This document shows, piece after piece, positions 33,825 to 44,800 of a stretch of DNA of 64,000 bases. Position 1 is the stretch's first letter. Every line of letters starts with the position of its first letter. The position numbers and the translations under genes are program-made. The DNA is from SHAN690 sp038131955 (GTDB lineage Bacteria > Bacteroidota > Bacteroidia > Flavobacteriales_G > Salibacteraceae). A model generated the notes under the pieces. That model was not told the DNA's origin and ran no database searches. It worked only from the letters and a program-made list of their open reading frames with translations. Location: assembly GCA_038131955.1 (NCBI GenBank), contig JAYPQK010000009.1:496001-560000 (forward strand), in the 5' to 3' direction.

Positions 33825-35774
33825 TTACTCGATGATCTTAACTTCAGTTCGGCGATTCTGAGATCTGCCTGCTTCAGTATCATTACTTGCAATGGGTTGC
33901 GTTTGACCGTAACCTTGATATTCTAATCGTACAGCATCGATACCCGCGCTTACGAGGTAGTCATATACCGCCTTCGCACGGTTTTTAGAAAGTACTTGAT
34001 TCGCCTCTGCCGAACCCTGGTTGTCGGTATGTCCCGAAATCTCAATTCGAATATTCCCATTGTCTTGCATCAAACGAGTCAGTTTTGTCAATTCAGTTTT
34101 TGACTCTGGCTTGAGGTCAAATTTGTCTGTGTCAAAAAAGACGTTTTTCAAAACCAAACTACGACCCGCTTGAAGTCGTTGTAAATCGATGTTCTTCGTG
34201 TAAGTGGTGAGCTCTTCTTCTAAGTTCAGGACAAAGTTCTCGCTGTGGTAGAGGTATCCGTTCTTTTCTGCGATCAAAGCGTAATTGTCGCTGGATGGAA
34301 GAACTACCAAAAACGCCCCATTCGTTCGATCGCTCGTGGCCGATATCACGGTATCTCCCGTTGCAAGATCGATCAGTTTGAAGCTCGCTTCTAGTGGCTG
34401 ACCATTATCTGCATCGCGAATGATACCTTTTAGATAAGTCACCGGATTGGGACGCAAATGCTCCGGCAATTCGAAGCTGTAGAGGTCTTGACCGCCCAAA
34501 CCACCTTCTCGATTGCTGGCAATGATGGCATATTTGCCGTTAGCACTGACGAAGAAGCTGTTCTCACGACCACTTGTATTGATCGGGTACCCCAAATTGA
34601 CCGGATCTCCCCAAGAGCCATCCTCTTGCTTACGACTCATAAAGATGTCCATGCTTCCCAGTCCAAGGTGTCCCATGGAGGAGAAGTACATGGTCTTTCC
34701 ATCGGGGTGAAGGAATACGGATTCTTCGTCTTCCTGTGAATTGATATTAGAAGGAAGAGCTTCTGCTCTTGACCATTTTCCATTGACCAATTCACTGTAG
34801 TAAATATCGGCGAATCGCTCCCGTTGACTGTTGTAGCGTCCTCGGATAAAGTACAGGGTTCTGCCATCAGAGGCAAAGCAAGGCTGACTCTCCCAGTTTC
34901 TCGAATTGATGGTTTGTCCCATGTTTACCGGAGCAGACCACTTCTTCCCTTGTCGAACGGAAACGAACAAATCACAACTCCCGAAGCCTTGCTTGTCGGG
35001 ACCGTACTGTCCATAAAGATCACAGATCGTGAAGATCACATATTTGCCGTCGGGGGAGATCGTCGGTGCTCCTTCACGCCAAGGTGAGTTGATTGGAGGA
35101 CCCGGGTTGTATGCCTCGCCCCAAGTACCGTCTTCTTGCTTTTCAGCGAAATAGAAGTCTTCGTCTCGACCATTTGGACTGTAGGGATTGTTCGGCGCAG
35201 GGATGTCTCGAGTGAAGATCAATAATTCCTCGTCGGCGGTCATGGCAGGGAAGTACTCGTCTTCGGATGAGTTCACGTTTTCACCCAGGTTCTGCGGGTC
35301 GAACGGAACGGGGTTTTCCATGGCCCATTTGGCAAACTCGCAATTGGCAGCGCCTCGTTTCGCCGCGATCCAATTGTTGGATCCCTCAGGGGCGATGGCC
35401 AAGTATTGCTCGTAGTAAGCCAAGGCTTGGTCATATCGCTCAGCTTGCTGCTCGATCAAGGCTAAGGTGACGATCAAGCTCGATGCGTACCGCGCGTTCT
35501 TCTCCACGATCGACTCGATCATGGCCTTGCCGTCGTAGATGCGACCGGTTTGCATGTAGAGTTCGCTCAGTTCGAATCTAGCATCCAAGAATTCAGGATC
35601 GCGCTCAATTGCTTTGAGCAACGTAAGCTCAGCCATCTCGACTCGTCCGAAGCGCTTGTGTTGACGACCTTCTTCGTAGTAGCCGTTCGCTTTCTTGTCG
35701 CTGCTTCCCCCTCCTTGAGCCAAGGCTGAGAGGGACAGGAGAAAGGAAAAAATCAAAAGAAAGATCGTCTTCAT
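33825..35774 (-). CDS. OmpA family protein of PorE type (TPR, propeller, CRD, OmpA)
   Basis: 649 residues from the ATG at 35774, which opens a signal peptide (MKTIFLLIFSFLLSLSALAQ). Domain order: TPR (about 27-165), PD40/WD40-like propeller (about 180-450, with FPAMTADEELLIFTRD and ISPDGKYVIFT), a carboxypeptidase-regulatory-like domain (about 455-540, GIIRDADNGQPLEASF) and an OmpA peptidoglycan-binding domain (about 545-649, ISGHTDNQGSAEANQ). This is the PorE layout, a T9SS-associated envelope anchor. P. gingivalis PorE is a lipoprotein; here no lipobox is seen. The ATG overlaps the queE stop by 4 bp. PorE assignment rests on domain order, so another T9SS-linked OmpA paralogue is possible. 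Confidence 0.85.
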   Translation of the reverse strand: MKTIFLLIFSFLLSLSALAQGGGSSDKKANGYYEEGRQHKRFGRVEMAELTLLKAIERDPEFLDARFELSELYMQTGRIYDGKAMIESIVEKNARYASSLIVTLALIEQQAERYDQALAYYEQYLAIAPEGSNNWIAAKRGAANCEFAKWAMENPVPFDPQNLGENVNSSEDEYFPAMTADEELLIFTRDIPAPNNPYSPNGRDEDFYFAEKQEDGTWGEAYNPGPPINSPWREGAPTISPDGKYVIFTICDLYGQYGPDKQGFGSCDLFVSVRQGKKWSAPVNMGQTINSRNWESQPCFASDGRTLYFIRGRYNSQRERFADIYYSELVNGKWSRAEALPSNINSQEDEESVFLHPDGKTMYFSSMGHLGLGSMDIFMSRKQEDGSWGDPVNLGYPINTSGRENSFFVSANGKYAIIASNREGGLGGQDLYSFELPEHLRPNPVTYLKGIIRDADNGQPLEASFKLIDLATGDTVISATSDRTNGAFLVVLPSSDNYALIAEKNGYLYHSENFVLNLEEELTTYTKNIDLQRLQAGRSLVLKNVFFDTDKFDLKPESKTELTKLTRLMQDNGNIRIEISGHTDNQGSAEANQVLSKNRAKAVYDYLVSAGIDAVRLEYQGYGQTQPIASNDTEAGRSQNRRTEVKIIE

Positions 35775-36394
35775 GGTATGTTCAAGTACTTGTGCGTCTG
35801 CAGTGAAATGCGCCACTGCGGATGATTTTTCGTGTATTCGATGATGATCGGCATCATGCGTTCGCGCTTCGACCACTCCGGCTGAAGGTAGAGTAAACAC
35901 GAGTCATTCACCTTTTCAGCATGCTCCTCTGCAAATTCCAGATCGCTCGGATGGTTGATCACCACCTTCAATTCATGTGCCCCTTTGTAAATCGACGCGT
36001 GTGGCGCTTTGAATTTTTTTGGAGAGAAGGTGATCCAGTCGAATTCGCCCGTCAGTTCATACACGCCCGAGGTTTCGATATGGGTCTGCTTTCCAACTTT
36101 ATGTAAAGCTTGTGTTATTTCTTTCAGGTCGTACATGGCTGGCTCTCCGCCCGTGATCACCACAATGTCACCCTTATGTTCAGAGGTTAGCTTGACCAAG
36201 TCTTCGATCGGTGTTTGAGGGTGCTTGTCCGCATCCCAGCTTTCCTTCACGTCACACCAGTGACAGCCCACATCGCATCCGCCGGTGCGAATGAAATAGG
36301 CGGCTTTTCCAGCGTGCAAACCCTCGCCTTGAAGCGTGTAGAAATGCTCCATGATGGGCAGGGTGTGAACGAGTGAGGTTTGACGTGGATCCAT
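35771..36394 (-). CDS. queE: 7-carboxy-7-deazaguanine synthase
   Basis: Radical-SAM enzyme of the queuosine/preQ0 pathway. The start at 36394 (MDPRQTSLVHTLPIMEHFYT) gives 207 residues; it is supported by a -7 box (TACCTTTG) ending 5 nt upstream, and longer starts would overlap the divergent promoter. The radical-SAM cluster motif is GGCDVGCHWCDVKE (Cys-x3-Cys-x2-Cys), followed by VVITGGEPAMYD. It is upstream of the PorE-like gene with a 4-bp overlap. No other que genes are present. Confidence 0.95.
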   Translation of the reverse strand: MDPRQTSLVHTLPIMEHFYTLQGEGLHAGKAAYFIRTGGCDVGCHWCDVKESWDADKHPQTPIEDLVKLTSEHKGDIVVITGGEPAMYDLKEITQALHKVGKQTHIETSGVYELTGEFDWITFSPKKFKAPHASIYKGAHELKVVINHPSDLEFAEEHAEKVNDSCLLYLQPEWSKRERMMPIIIEYTKNHPQWRISLQTHKYLNIP

Positions 36395-36399
36395 CGAGC

Positions 36400-36407
36400 C
36401 AAAGGTA
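36400..36407 (-). promoter_or_regulatory. -7 box TACCTTTG, 5 nt before queE ATG
   Basis: Exact TAnnTTTG on the minus strand followed by GCTCG and ATG at 36394; +1 expected at or next to the start codon. Confidence 0.6.
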
Positions 36408-36426
36408 CGCGTATACCCATCAATCA

Positions 36427-36458
36427 TTTGCGTTACGTTCTTTGCTCCGTTAATTTTG
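36427..36458 (+). promoter_or_regulatory. Promoter of the DUF4301 gene (TTTG, 20 bp, TAATTTTG), 6 nt before ATG
   Basis: TTTG (36427-36430), 20 bp, TAATTTTG (36451-36458), then TGGGAC and ATG at 36465. Both consensus parts are present. Confidence 0.65.
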
Positions 36459-36464
36459 TGGGAC

Positions 36465-37928
36465 ATGACATCAGCCTCAAGTTCGAAGTCGACCACAACA
36501 CAGCGTTCGCCTCAAGCGGTCTCTACGGATGCCCAGATCGAGCTATTTCAGCAAGGAACGAAGTTTATCAAGCTCCTAAGGCCTGCCAGTGTAGGCGGCG
36601 GAATCATTCGCTTGACGTCGGAGCAAAAGAAGAAGGCAGTAGAGCGATTTGAAACTACAGAAGGATTGGATCCGATCAAATTCGTTCCTGCATCGGGTGC
36701 TGCTACGCGCATGTTCAAACGAGTTTTTTCCTGGATCGAGAATCCAAAAGAGCACAAAAAGGAGATCGATGATTTCTTCGATCGGGCAGAAGAATTTGCC
36801 TTCTTCGAGCGATGGTGGAAAGCAGCGGATGATGCCGATGTGGAAACCTTTCAATCGGGACTGGATTCGAAGGTTCGATGGCTTCAGTTACTGGTCTCCT
36901 CGGAGGGCTTAGGCTTCGCATCCAAGCCGAAGGGGTTACTCGAGTTTCATCTCTACGAATCGCCCGCTACGCCTGTGGTTGAGCATTTGAAAGAAGCCAT
37001 TCGATACAGTCGAGTAGGTGAGGTTGCTAAGGTGCATTTTACCGTTTCTCCCGAGCAGAGAGCTGACTTCGAAAAGGAGGTAGGACGTCAGATCAAGCAA
37101 GACCCATTCAACGAAATAAAATGGGAGATCAAATTTTCCTCTCAAGATCCTGCTACAGATACCATAGCGGTGGATCTTAAAAATAGTCCGATCGAAGAGG
37201 GAGGGAAGCTTGTCACTCGTCCGGGCGGACATGGAGCTCTGATTCACAATTTGAACGCCATCGAGGAGGACCTCATCTTCATCAAGAATATTGATAACGT
37301 AGCGTACGATCGACTGCTCGACGAGACGGTCGAACATAAGAAAGCGTTAGCGGGAATTCTCTTGGAATTGCGTGCAGATCTCAAACAGCTCTATGATGCA
37401 CTGGGTAAGGGTTTGCTTGATGAAACCCACATCAATGAACTACGTGATAAATGGAAGATCCGGATACCTAAGGACTATCAAAAATTGAAGGCTTACTTGG
37501 AGCGTCCATTTCGCGTTTGTGGCATGGTGAAGAATGAGGGTGAGCCAGGTGGTGGTCCGTTTTATACCCTAGACAAATTCACGGGCGAGAGTCTGCAGAT
37601 CGTCGAACAGGCCCAGATCGATCCCAAAGACAGCAGACAGCAGAGCGTCTTGGCTACTTCCACGCATTTCAATCCGGTCGACCTCGTCTGCTATGTGCGC
37701 AATTTTAAAGACGAGCCGATTGACCTCACCAAGTATGTCGATGATGACCTGTTTTTCATTGCTCAAAAGAGTTGGAAAGGAAAGGATATCAAGGCGTTAG
37801 AGTGGCCGGGACTATGGAATGGTGCCATGGCGCATTGGGTGACCTTATTCGTTGAAGTTCCGATCGAAACCTTCAATCCGGTCAAGGAAGCTTCTGACCT
37901 CTTGCGCCCCGCACATTTACCCGCCTAA
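36465..37928 (+). CDS. DUF4301 family protein
   Basis: 487 residues. The ATG at 36465 (MTSASSSKSTTTQRSP) follows the promoter at 6 nt; the in-frame GTG at 36456 lies inside it. The conserved block FVPASGAATRMFKRVFSWIE near residues 65-85 is characteristic of DUF4301 proteins of Bacteroidota, which resemble nucleotide/sugar-phosphate transferases in part (G-rich loop, GEPGGGPFYTLDKFTGES). Cytoplasmic, no signal peptide. Function unknown. It is divergent from queE, with 70 bp between the start codons. Confidence 0.85.
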   Translation: MTSASSSKSTTTQRSPQAVSTDAQIELFQQGTKFIKLLRPASVGGGIIRLTSEQKKKAVERFETTEGLDPIKFVPASGAATRMFKRVFSWIENPKEHKKEIDDFFDRAEEFAFFERWWKAADDADVETFQSGLDSKVRWLQLLVSSEGLGFASKPKGLLEFHLYESPATPVVEHLKEAIRYSRVGEVAKVHFTVSPEQRADFEKEVGRQIKQDPFNEIKWEIKFSSQDPATDTIAVDLKNSPIEEGGKLVTRPGGHGALIHNLNAIEEDLIFIKNIDNVAYDRLLDETVEHKKALAGILLELRADLKQLYDALGKGLLDETHINELRDKWKIRIPKDYQKLKAYLERPFRVCGMVKNEGEPGGGPFYTLDKFTGESLQIVEQAQIDPKDSRQQSVLATSTHFNPVDLVCYVRNFKDEPIDLTKYVDDDLFFIAQKSWKGKDIKALEWPGLWNGAMAHWVTLFVEVPIETFNPVKEASDLLRPAHLPA

Positions 37929-38057
37929 ATTCTAGTGATCTAAAAGGGCAACCCACCTCGTTTTCGAGCGTCCACTACGTGGAAAGGTGAAGAAGTGCTA
38001 TTTTTACGAGCCTTTAGCACCTATTTCGAAACCTATCAAGTAATCAATTGGAAAGCG

Positions 38058-38447
38058 ATGAAAGTGAAAGCAACGTTGAAGCAGCGCCTATTGGGGTTAA
38101 GCATTCTTGCTGTGCTGTTTGCCTGGGGATTTCAAGCCCAAGCACAGCTGCCCTACGTCATGCCTACGGATACGGCGGTCCTGCCCTACAATGTGAGTGA
38201 GATGGTTCAATTGATCCGCGACGCGTATGAAGCGCCGGTCCAGACCAATGCCTACGTCCAGATGGTCGAGGAAGATCAGGATTTTCCTTCCTTGACGTTG
38301 GGAGAAGCGTTTACGGACAAGAAGCTGAAGATGGTCACTAAATGGGTGAAGACCCATCCAGCTCAGATCGAGTCGCTTTTGATCGCTAGAAAGAAAAATC
38401 ACGATATCTATTTCAATCCGGCCACCACTGGTTCATCCAATCAATGA
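38058..38447 (+). CDS. Small secreted protein, 5' member of the CHU_C cassette
   Basis: 129 residues from ATG 38058 (MKVKATLKQRLLGLSILAVL), with a signal peptide cleaved near AQAQ. The start at 37995 would precede the signal peptide. The mature part of about 100 residues has no Cys and contains NAYVQMVEEDQDFPS and KWVKTHPAQIESLL. The gene at 45053 ends in a related pattern (NAYIGDFMDEFAVPQ and WWASHHPAEVNEYV), so the two are probably distant paralogues. Its stop overlaps the start of the next gene (ATGA). Unknown function; perhaps a partner of the giant proteins. Confidence 0.75.
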   Translation: MKVKATLKQRLLGLSILAVLFAWGFQAQAQLPYVMPTDTAVLPYNVSEMVQLIRDAYEAPVQTNAYVQMVEEDQDFPSLTLGEAFTDKKLKMVTKWVKTHPAQIESLLIARKKNHDIYFNPATTGSSNQ

Positions 38448-41400
38448 TCGATCGAATGAAGAGAATTAACGTTGAAAACAGGTCAAGGAGGTTGGTGCTA
38501 CAACTCAGCTTGGCCTTGCTGATGTTCATGGGGTCGATGGCATCCTTTGCGCAGATCCAATTTGGTCCTGGTGCTCAGACGGCTTCCTATACCGACACCC
38601 GTGTGAGGGGTTACCATTTTACGGCACCTACCAATTTCAATATTTGTCAAGTCTATGTGGACAATGCCATGAACAGCAACCTCTGGCACGTGGAGGTCGT
38701 TCGATTCACCAGTGGCGCGCCACCCGCTTTCCCCGGAACGACAAATAGCTTTGTATCCTTGTTCTACGCCGATAGCGTTTCAGGAACGACTCCATTGTCG
38801 ACGAACATACCAGTGTCGAGTGGAGATATCATCGGTATCTATGGCTCTCGCAGCGGAACGGGTAATAACATGGCCAATAGCTATGACGGTACACAACCAA
38901 CGACGAATATCCTTGGAAACACCGTGACCCTTTACCGCAGTGGTATGCAGTTTCCGCTGAATAATCAGCAGATGCACGATATCTGGTCAGAGATCAACTT
39001 CAATACAGGCCGAATCTTCGGATTCCACAGCTGCTGTCCTACTCCTCCTGCTCCGCAAGGCCCGATCACAGGTGATACACTCGTGTGTCAAGGGGATACG
39101 ATCACGTATTGGATCCCATGGGATAGCAATGCTGTTGAATACCACTGGGAAGTTCCTGTTGGGGACTCGATCATTTCAGGTCAGGGCGATTCGATCATTC
39201 AGGTGGTCATTGGGCCATTCTCGCAAGGTGGACAGATCTGCGTAGCAATGGAGGATACGTGTATCGTTGGTCCGGACACTTGCATTACTTACTCTATCAA
39301 TCAGCCTGCAACACCAGGACCGATCACCGGAGCGACTCAAGTATGTGAATTAGATAGCTCTTGGTATTCGATACCGGCGCTAGCGGGAATTGAAGAGTAC
39401 AATTGGATCCTTCCTACAGGATTTCAGTTTTTGTCGGATTCAGATAGCAATGTGGTACACGTGCAATACGGCACGCAGACAGGAGACATATGCGTCATCA
39501 TTAAGGATGCCTGTGCATGGAGTGATACGACCTGTTTGACAGTGAACGTATCTAGTTCACCTTCACTTGCGAATGCGGGTCCCGATAAATCGATTTGTAC
39601 GGGTCACCAAGCACAACTTGCTGCAGTATCACCTGCTGTGGGTACCGGTCAATGGACCGTGGTTACGGCGCCAGGTGCAGGTACTTTCTCTGATTCAACT
39701 GATCATAACTCAACCTACACGTCGACGGCACCGGGTCAGCACGTCCTACAATGGACGACGTCTTCGTCAGGATGTCCTAGTACATCCGACCAGATGGTGG
39801 TGACGGTCAATATCACGCCAACGGCAGACTTCAGTACGCAAAACGTGTGTGAGGGTGCTCCGGTCGGATTCCAAGATCAGAGTTCGGGCAATGGTGCCAC
39901 CATCACGTCTTGGTTGTGGGATATGGACGGAGATGGAGTAGACAACCACGTGACTCAGAATCCTATCCACAACTACAATGGCTCGGGTGTCTACAACGTT
40001 CGTTTGATCGTGAACGCTCAAGGTTGTTCTGATACGTTGTACAAGAATGTCTTTGTGAATCCTCGTCCCGTCGTGGATATTGATGTTGAGGATCGCTGCT
40101 TTGAGCAGGCGGTCGAGTTCGAGAACAACTCTTCCATCAGCACAGGGGCAATTGACTCGGTCTTTTGGAATTTCGGAGATGGTTCTGGAGTTCAAGCGAG
40201 CGGATTACCGTTCTTGAATTTTGAGCCGGTCTATTTCTACAACCAACCGGGTACCTACAATATTGCCTACACCGCTCAGTCGGATAGTGGTTGTGTGTCC
40301 TCGGGGCAGCTTTCGGTAGAAGTCTTCCATCTACCTGTCGCTTCTTTTGAAGCACTCAATTCCTGCCAGTTCCAAACTACGGAGTTCATCGATGGAAGTA
40401 CGGTGACCGGCGCCAACATCGACCGATGGGCCTGGGACTTCGGAGACGGTTCTGATTCCGTCATCGCACAGAACACAGAGCACGACTACGATATCAATGG
40501 TTTCGTTCCCGTAACGCTAAGAGTTTGGTCGGATGAAGGTTGTTATGACGACACCATCGTTCAGGTGGAGATCTTCCCTACACCCGTGACGGAGTTCAAC
40601 TATTCTAATAAAGTATGTCTAGGGGATATGTTAGAGCTCGAACAGCAATCGACCATAGCTTATGGAAACCTGGTTGGTTTTGAATGGGTTGTGGCTGATT
40701 CCTTTACCTATTCAGGTGCAACCGCCACCCACCTGTTTGACGAGATCGGTTGGTATACCGTTTCTCTTACCACTGAGTCCAATCAGGGATGTAAGAGCTC
40801 ACTGGAGAAAGAAGTTCCGGTCTACGAGGTTCCTCAGGCACATTTCACTTTTACGAGTCAGTGTCAGGACGTAGAGGTCGCTTTCCGAGATAGTTCGACT
40901 TTCGGTGCGGAAGGCGCCTTAGCTAAGTTCACTTGGGACTTCGGTGACAGTACCGAGTTGGTGAACCTTCAGTATCCTTTGCACGCCTTCGATACACATG
41001 GAGTCTATGACGTGAAGTTGGTGGTCGAATCCTACAAAGGCTGTAAGGATTCAGTGACCTATCCGGTGAACATTTATGAACGCGTTGCACCTCGCTTTAC
41101 GATCACACCCGACTCGGGTTGTTCTCCGTTGTATGTGGAGTTCAATGACAGCACCAAAGCATACACCGGTCGCGACCTGCGCTATGTGTGGATGTATGGC
41201 GATGGTTTCATGCGTGAGGATACCGCCTATTACACATACGTGAATACCTCAGGGAAGACAAAGACATACGATGTGACCTTGATGATCTACTCTGATCAAG
41301 GTTGCGTAAGTCACTTCATCTTCGATAGCGCCGTTACCGTGCTCCCACAGCCGGTGTCGGCCTTTACCAATGATCCGGAGATCGATAAGCTGACCACGGT

Positions 41401-41884
41401 GGATCCGTTGGTGCAGTTTAAGAACGAATCTCAGCAAGCGAACTGGTACGTCTGGACCTTCGGAGACGGAGCTCGATCCAATGAGCATAATCCTGCCCAT
41501 GAATACCGCGAGCAAGGCGACTATGAAGTCATGCTCGTAGCAAGAAACGTATATCAATGTGCCGATACGCTGCGGAAGATGGCCATCGTGAAACATGCGA
41601 ATGTGCCTTTCATTCCTAGTGCCTTTACTCCGAATGGTGACGGGCACAATGAGAACTTCTTTGTAGAGGGTCTACAGGATGTATCGAAGTTTGAGATGTT
41701 CATCTATGATCGATGGGGTAACCTGATCTATCAAGATGAAGGATTGGATGCATCCTGGGATGGACGTAACAATCAGAATAAGATCGTTCAACAAGGCATC
41801 TATGCCTATCGCATTGTCTACTCCCATAACAATGGGGAAGACCACGAGGTCATTGGTAATGTCTCAGTAATTGGAATTGAATAA
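38444..41884 (+). CDS. Giant PKD-repeat protein with gliding-motility (CHU_C/T9SS type B) C terminus
   Basis: 1146 residues with a signal peptide (cleavage near ASFAQ); an ATG at 38456 is an alternative start. An N-terminal domain of about 190 residues (SYTDTRVRGYHFTAPTNFNI) is followed by Ig-like domains and about eight PKD repeats (WDFGDGSDSV, WDMDGDG, TWDFGDSTEL, WTFGDGARS). The last 90 residues are the CHU_C gliding-motility domain (FIPSAFTPNGDGHNENFF, then YDRWGNLIYQDEG and GIYAYRIVY), a T9SS type B signal. It is probably a surface adhesin or gliding protein. Each PKD unit has a Cys pair pattern typical of these proteins. It overlaps both neighbours by a few bases. Confidence 0.9.
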   Translation: MIDRMKRINVENRSRRLVLQLSLALLMFMGSMASFAQIQFGPGAQTASYTDTRVRGYHFTAPTNFNICQVYVDNAMNSNLWHVEVVRFTSGAPPAFPGTTNSFVSLFYADSVSGTTPLSTNIPVSSGDIIGIYGSRSGTGNNMANSYDGTQPTTNILGNTVTLYRSGMQFPLNNQQMHDIWSEINFNTGRIFGFHSCCPTPPAPQGPITGDTLVCQGDTITYWIPWDSNAVEYHWEVPVGDSIISGQGDSIIQVVIGPFSQGGQICVAMEDTCIVGPDTCITYSINQPATPGPITGATQVCELDSSWYSIPALAGIEEYNWILPTGFQFLSDSDSNVVHVQYGTQTGDICVIIKDACAWSDTTCLTVNVSSSPSLANAGPDKSICTGHQAQLAAVSPAVGTGQWTVVTAPGAGTFSDSTDHNSTYTSTAPGQHVLQWTTSSSGCPSTSDQMVVTVNITPTADFSTQNVCEGAPVGFQDQSSGNGATITSWLWDMDGDGVDNHVTQNPIHNYNGSGVYNVRLIVNAQGCSDTLYKNVFVNPRPVVDIDVEDRCFEQAVEFENNSSISTGAIDSVFWNFGDGSGVQASGLPFLNFEPVYFYNQPGTYNIAYTAQSDSGCVSSGQLSVEVFHLPVASFEALNSCQFQTTEFIDGSTVTGANIDRWAWDFGDGSDSVIAQNTEHDYDINGFVPVTLRVWSDEGCYDDTIVQVEIFPTPVTEFNYSNKVCLGDMLELEQQSTIAYGNLVGFEWVVADSFTYSGATATHLFDEIGWYTVSLTTESNQGCKSSLEKEVPVYEVPQAHFTFTSQCQDVEVAFRDSSTFGAEGALAKFTWDFGDSTELVNLQYPLHAFDTHGVYDVKLVVESYKGCKDSVTYPVNIYERVAPRFTITPDSGCSPLYVEFNDSTKAYTGRDLRYVWMYGDGFMREDTAYYTYVNTSGKTKTYDVTLMIYSDQGCVSHFIFDSAVTVLPQPVSAFTNDPEIDKLTTVDPLVQFKNESQQANWYVWTFGDGARSNEHNPAHEYREQGDYEVMLVARNVYQCADTLRKMAIVKHANVPFIPSAFTPNGDGHNENFFVEGLQDVSKFEMFIYDRWGNLIYQDEGLDASWDGRNNQNKIVQQGIYAYRIVYSHNNGEDHEVIGNVSVIGIE

Positions 41885-41888
41885 GACC

Positions 41889-44800
41889 ATGAAGAAACTC
41901 AGCATATACATCGCTCTTTTTATAGCGTTCCTGGTAGGTGCTCCTACGTCAGAAGTGAATGCTCAGTGCGGACCGTTCAACTCGATCATGAATTTCAACA
42001 ATGGTCAGGACGGTAACATGTTCATGATCACGGCGCTCAACTCGATCCGTATCGACTCATTCTGGTGCAACTTTGATGCAGGTACTATCCAAGAGGTAGA
42101 GATCTGGTACCGACAGGGAGGATTTGTAGGATTCCAGAACGCCGCCGCCGGTTGGACCTTGATCGATAGTGTGACGAACCTAACTTCTGCGGGAACGAAT
42201 CAGTTCACCAAGGTACCCATCTTCGTCGATGTGGACATTCAACAGGGATGTTCGGCCTCGTTCTATGTAACGCGAGCTTGGTTGGCGAACGTCGGACCTT
42301 ACATGCGCTATACCAACGGTCCTGCGGGATCTACGGCAGGAGGTAACTATTCTACTGGTACGGATTTGATCTTGTCCTACTCATATGGAAAGGATTATCC
42401 TTTCGGTGCAACGTTCAATCCACGAATTTGGAACGGTCGAATTCACTACACGTGTATTCCGAACAGTGTGCCGAATGCAACCTATACGAGCATACCTAGT
42501 GCATCTTGTTCTGGAGACTCTGTATGTTACTCTTTCATTCCGGGACCGGGTATGACCGCAGGTACTTGGACATGGAGTGCTGGTTCTTCCGGAACGATCG
42601 TATCTGCGAACAACGACAGCTCCACGGTGTGCATGACCTTCGATGGAACTACTGCATTTGATACGGTATGCTTGATCATGCAAGGTGGATGTAATCCCGT
42701 AGATACTTGTTTCCCGATCACCATCAACCCTCCAGTGGCTGATGCCGGTGATGATACGATCATTTGTTCTACTACCTATCAACTTGACGGTAACCAAGCC
42801 TCAGGATTCTGGGAAGTAGTGACCGGAGCAGGAACCTTCGCAGATCCTACCGTGTATAATACCACGGTTAGTGGTTTAGCACCCGGCGTGAATCAATTCA
42901 GGTGGAACGTTGCGAACGCGAGTTGCGATACGGTCTTCGATGAAGTAACCGTGCAGGTGTCCGCGATTCCGGTTGCCCAGTGGTTTGCTCCGAACGGTTG
43001 CGTCGATGGGGCAATAGCGTTTACAGACAACTCATATGCGCTAGCGGGAAATATCATCTCTTGGGCTTGGGATGTCGACGGTGACGGATCGGATGATTAT
43101 ACTACGAATTCATTCAATCATACCTATGGATCGCCGGGTACCTATCAGGCTAGGTTGATCGTGACGGCCAATGGACAAGGAGGGTGTAAAGACACCTTGA
43201 CGAAAGCTGTGGTGGCGTCTCCGAATCCAAATGTGGATTGGGAGTACGACCCCGAGTGTGAGGGCAATGCTATGATATTCACTGACCTCACGTCTATTTC
43301 CTCCGGTAACTTGGACGAATGGCAATGGCAGTGGGGTGATGGAACGAATCCAAGTGCGGCGCAGAATGCATCGCATATCTATGCTCAAGATGGATGGTAC
43401 GTTGTCACACTGACGGTGACCAGTGACTCGGGTTGTTCGGCCTCGCATAGCGACAGCGTGGAAGTATTCTCCATTCCGATCGTTGACTTCATTTCACCTG
43501 AGGTTTGTCAGAACGACACGGTTTTCTTTACCGATACGTCGATCTCAACACAGGGCATGATAAATTACTGGGAATGGGATTTTGGTGATGGCTGGCCGGT
43601 AGATTATAATCAGAATACGGCACACATGTATGCCAATCATGGCACGTACAGTGTTCGATTGACCGTAGCGACCGACAAGGGTTGTACGAATACCGTTGTG
43701 AAGCCTCAGCGTTCCTTCCCCGTGCCGGTTCCCAACTTCACACAAGATGGAGTGTGCGAACGCCAGCGTGTGACCTTTACTGATGATTCATACCTCGATT
43801 CCATCTATGGATCAAAGTTGATTACTTGGCATTGGGATTTCGGAGATAGTTCAGATGCGACCAACAAGAGTGTTGGACACTTCTATCAAGATCCGGGTTA
43901 CTATACCTTGAGCTTGACTCCATATTCAAACTATGGATGCCATCATACGGAAAGCTTCGAGATACTGCTTCGCCCTAAGCCTGAGGCGAAGATCTTGATC
44001 TTGGATGATAAGGTGTGCGCTGGCAATGAGATCACCTATCGCGATGAAACTCACTTTGATTATGAGTTCGACTCGACCGGAGTGATCTCGTGGAACTGGT
44101 TCTTCGGGGATGGGAATAAATCTCTCAAAGAGAATCCGAGCAATGTCTTCGAGGTCGGTGGCGACTACAATACACTCTTGGTCGTTGAGACCGGTTTTGG
44201 GTGTATCGATTCATCCTACCGCACGACCGTGGTCTACCATAATCCGGATGCCGACTTCCGTATCGATTCTGCAGAGGGTTGTTCGCCTCATTGTGTCACG
44301 TTCATCGATGAATCGAAGTTGGCTTCAGGTGCTGACCTGATGTACTACTGGAACTTCGGAGATGGTAACCTCAACCTAGAGGATGTCAATCCTACCTATT
44401 GCTACAGCGTAGAAGATGGAACGGGTATCAATCAGTTCCAGATCGAATTGGGTGTAACGTCGCCTCATGGTTGTTCGGATACCCTCAGACACGAGCAGCG
44501 CGTGATCATTCACGCTAAACCGATCTCGGACTTCGAAGTAAGTGCGGAGAAGGTGAGTATCCTCGATCCGGTCATTTTCGTGGATAATTACTCAGAAGGT
44601 GCCGATGAGTGGTTCTGGGATTTTGGTGACAGCACGACGAGTACTTTCCCCAATCCAAATAGCCACACGTATACGGAGCCTGGTACATACACCATTGGTT
44701 TGACTACGCGTTCGGATTACGGTTGCGTTGATTACTTGGCTAGGAAGATCGAAGTAGAGCGTCACCAGACACTCTATGTTCCTATGAGCTTCACGCCAAA

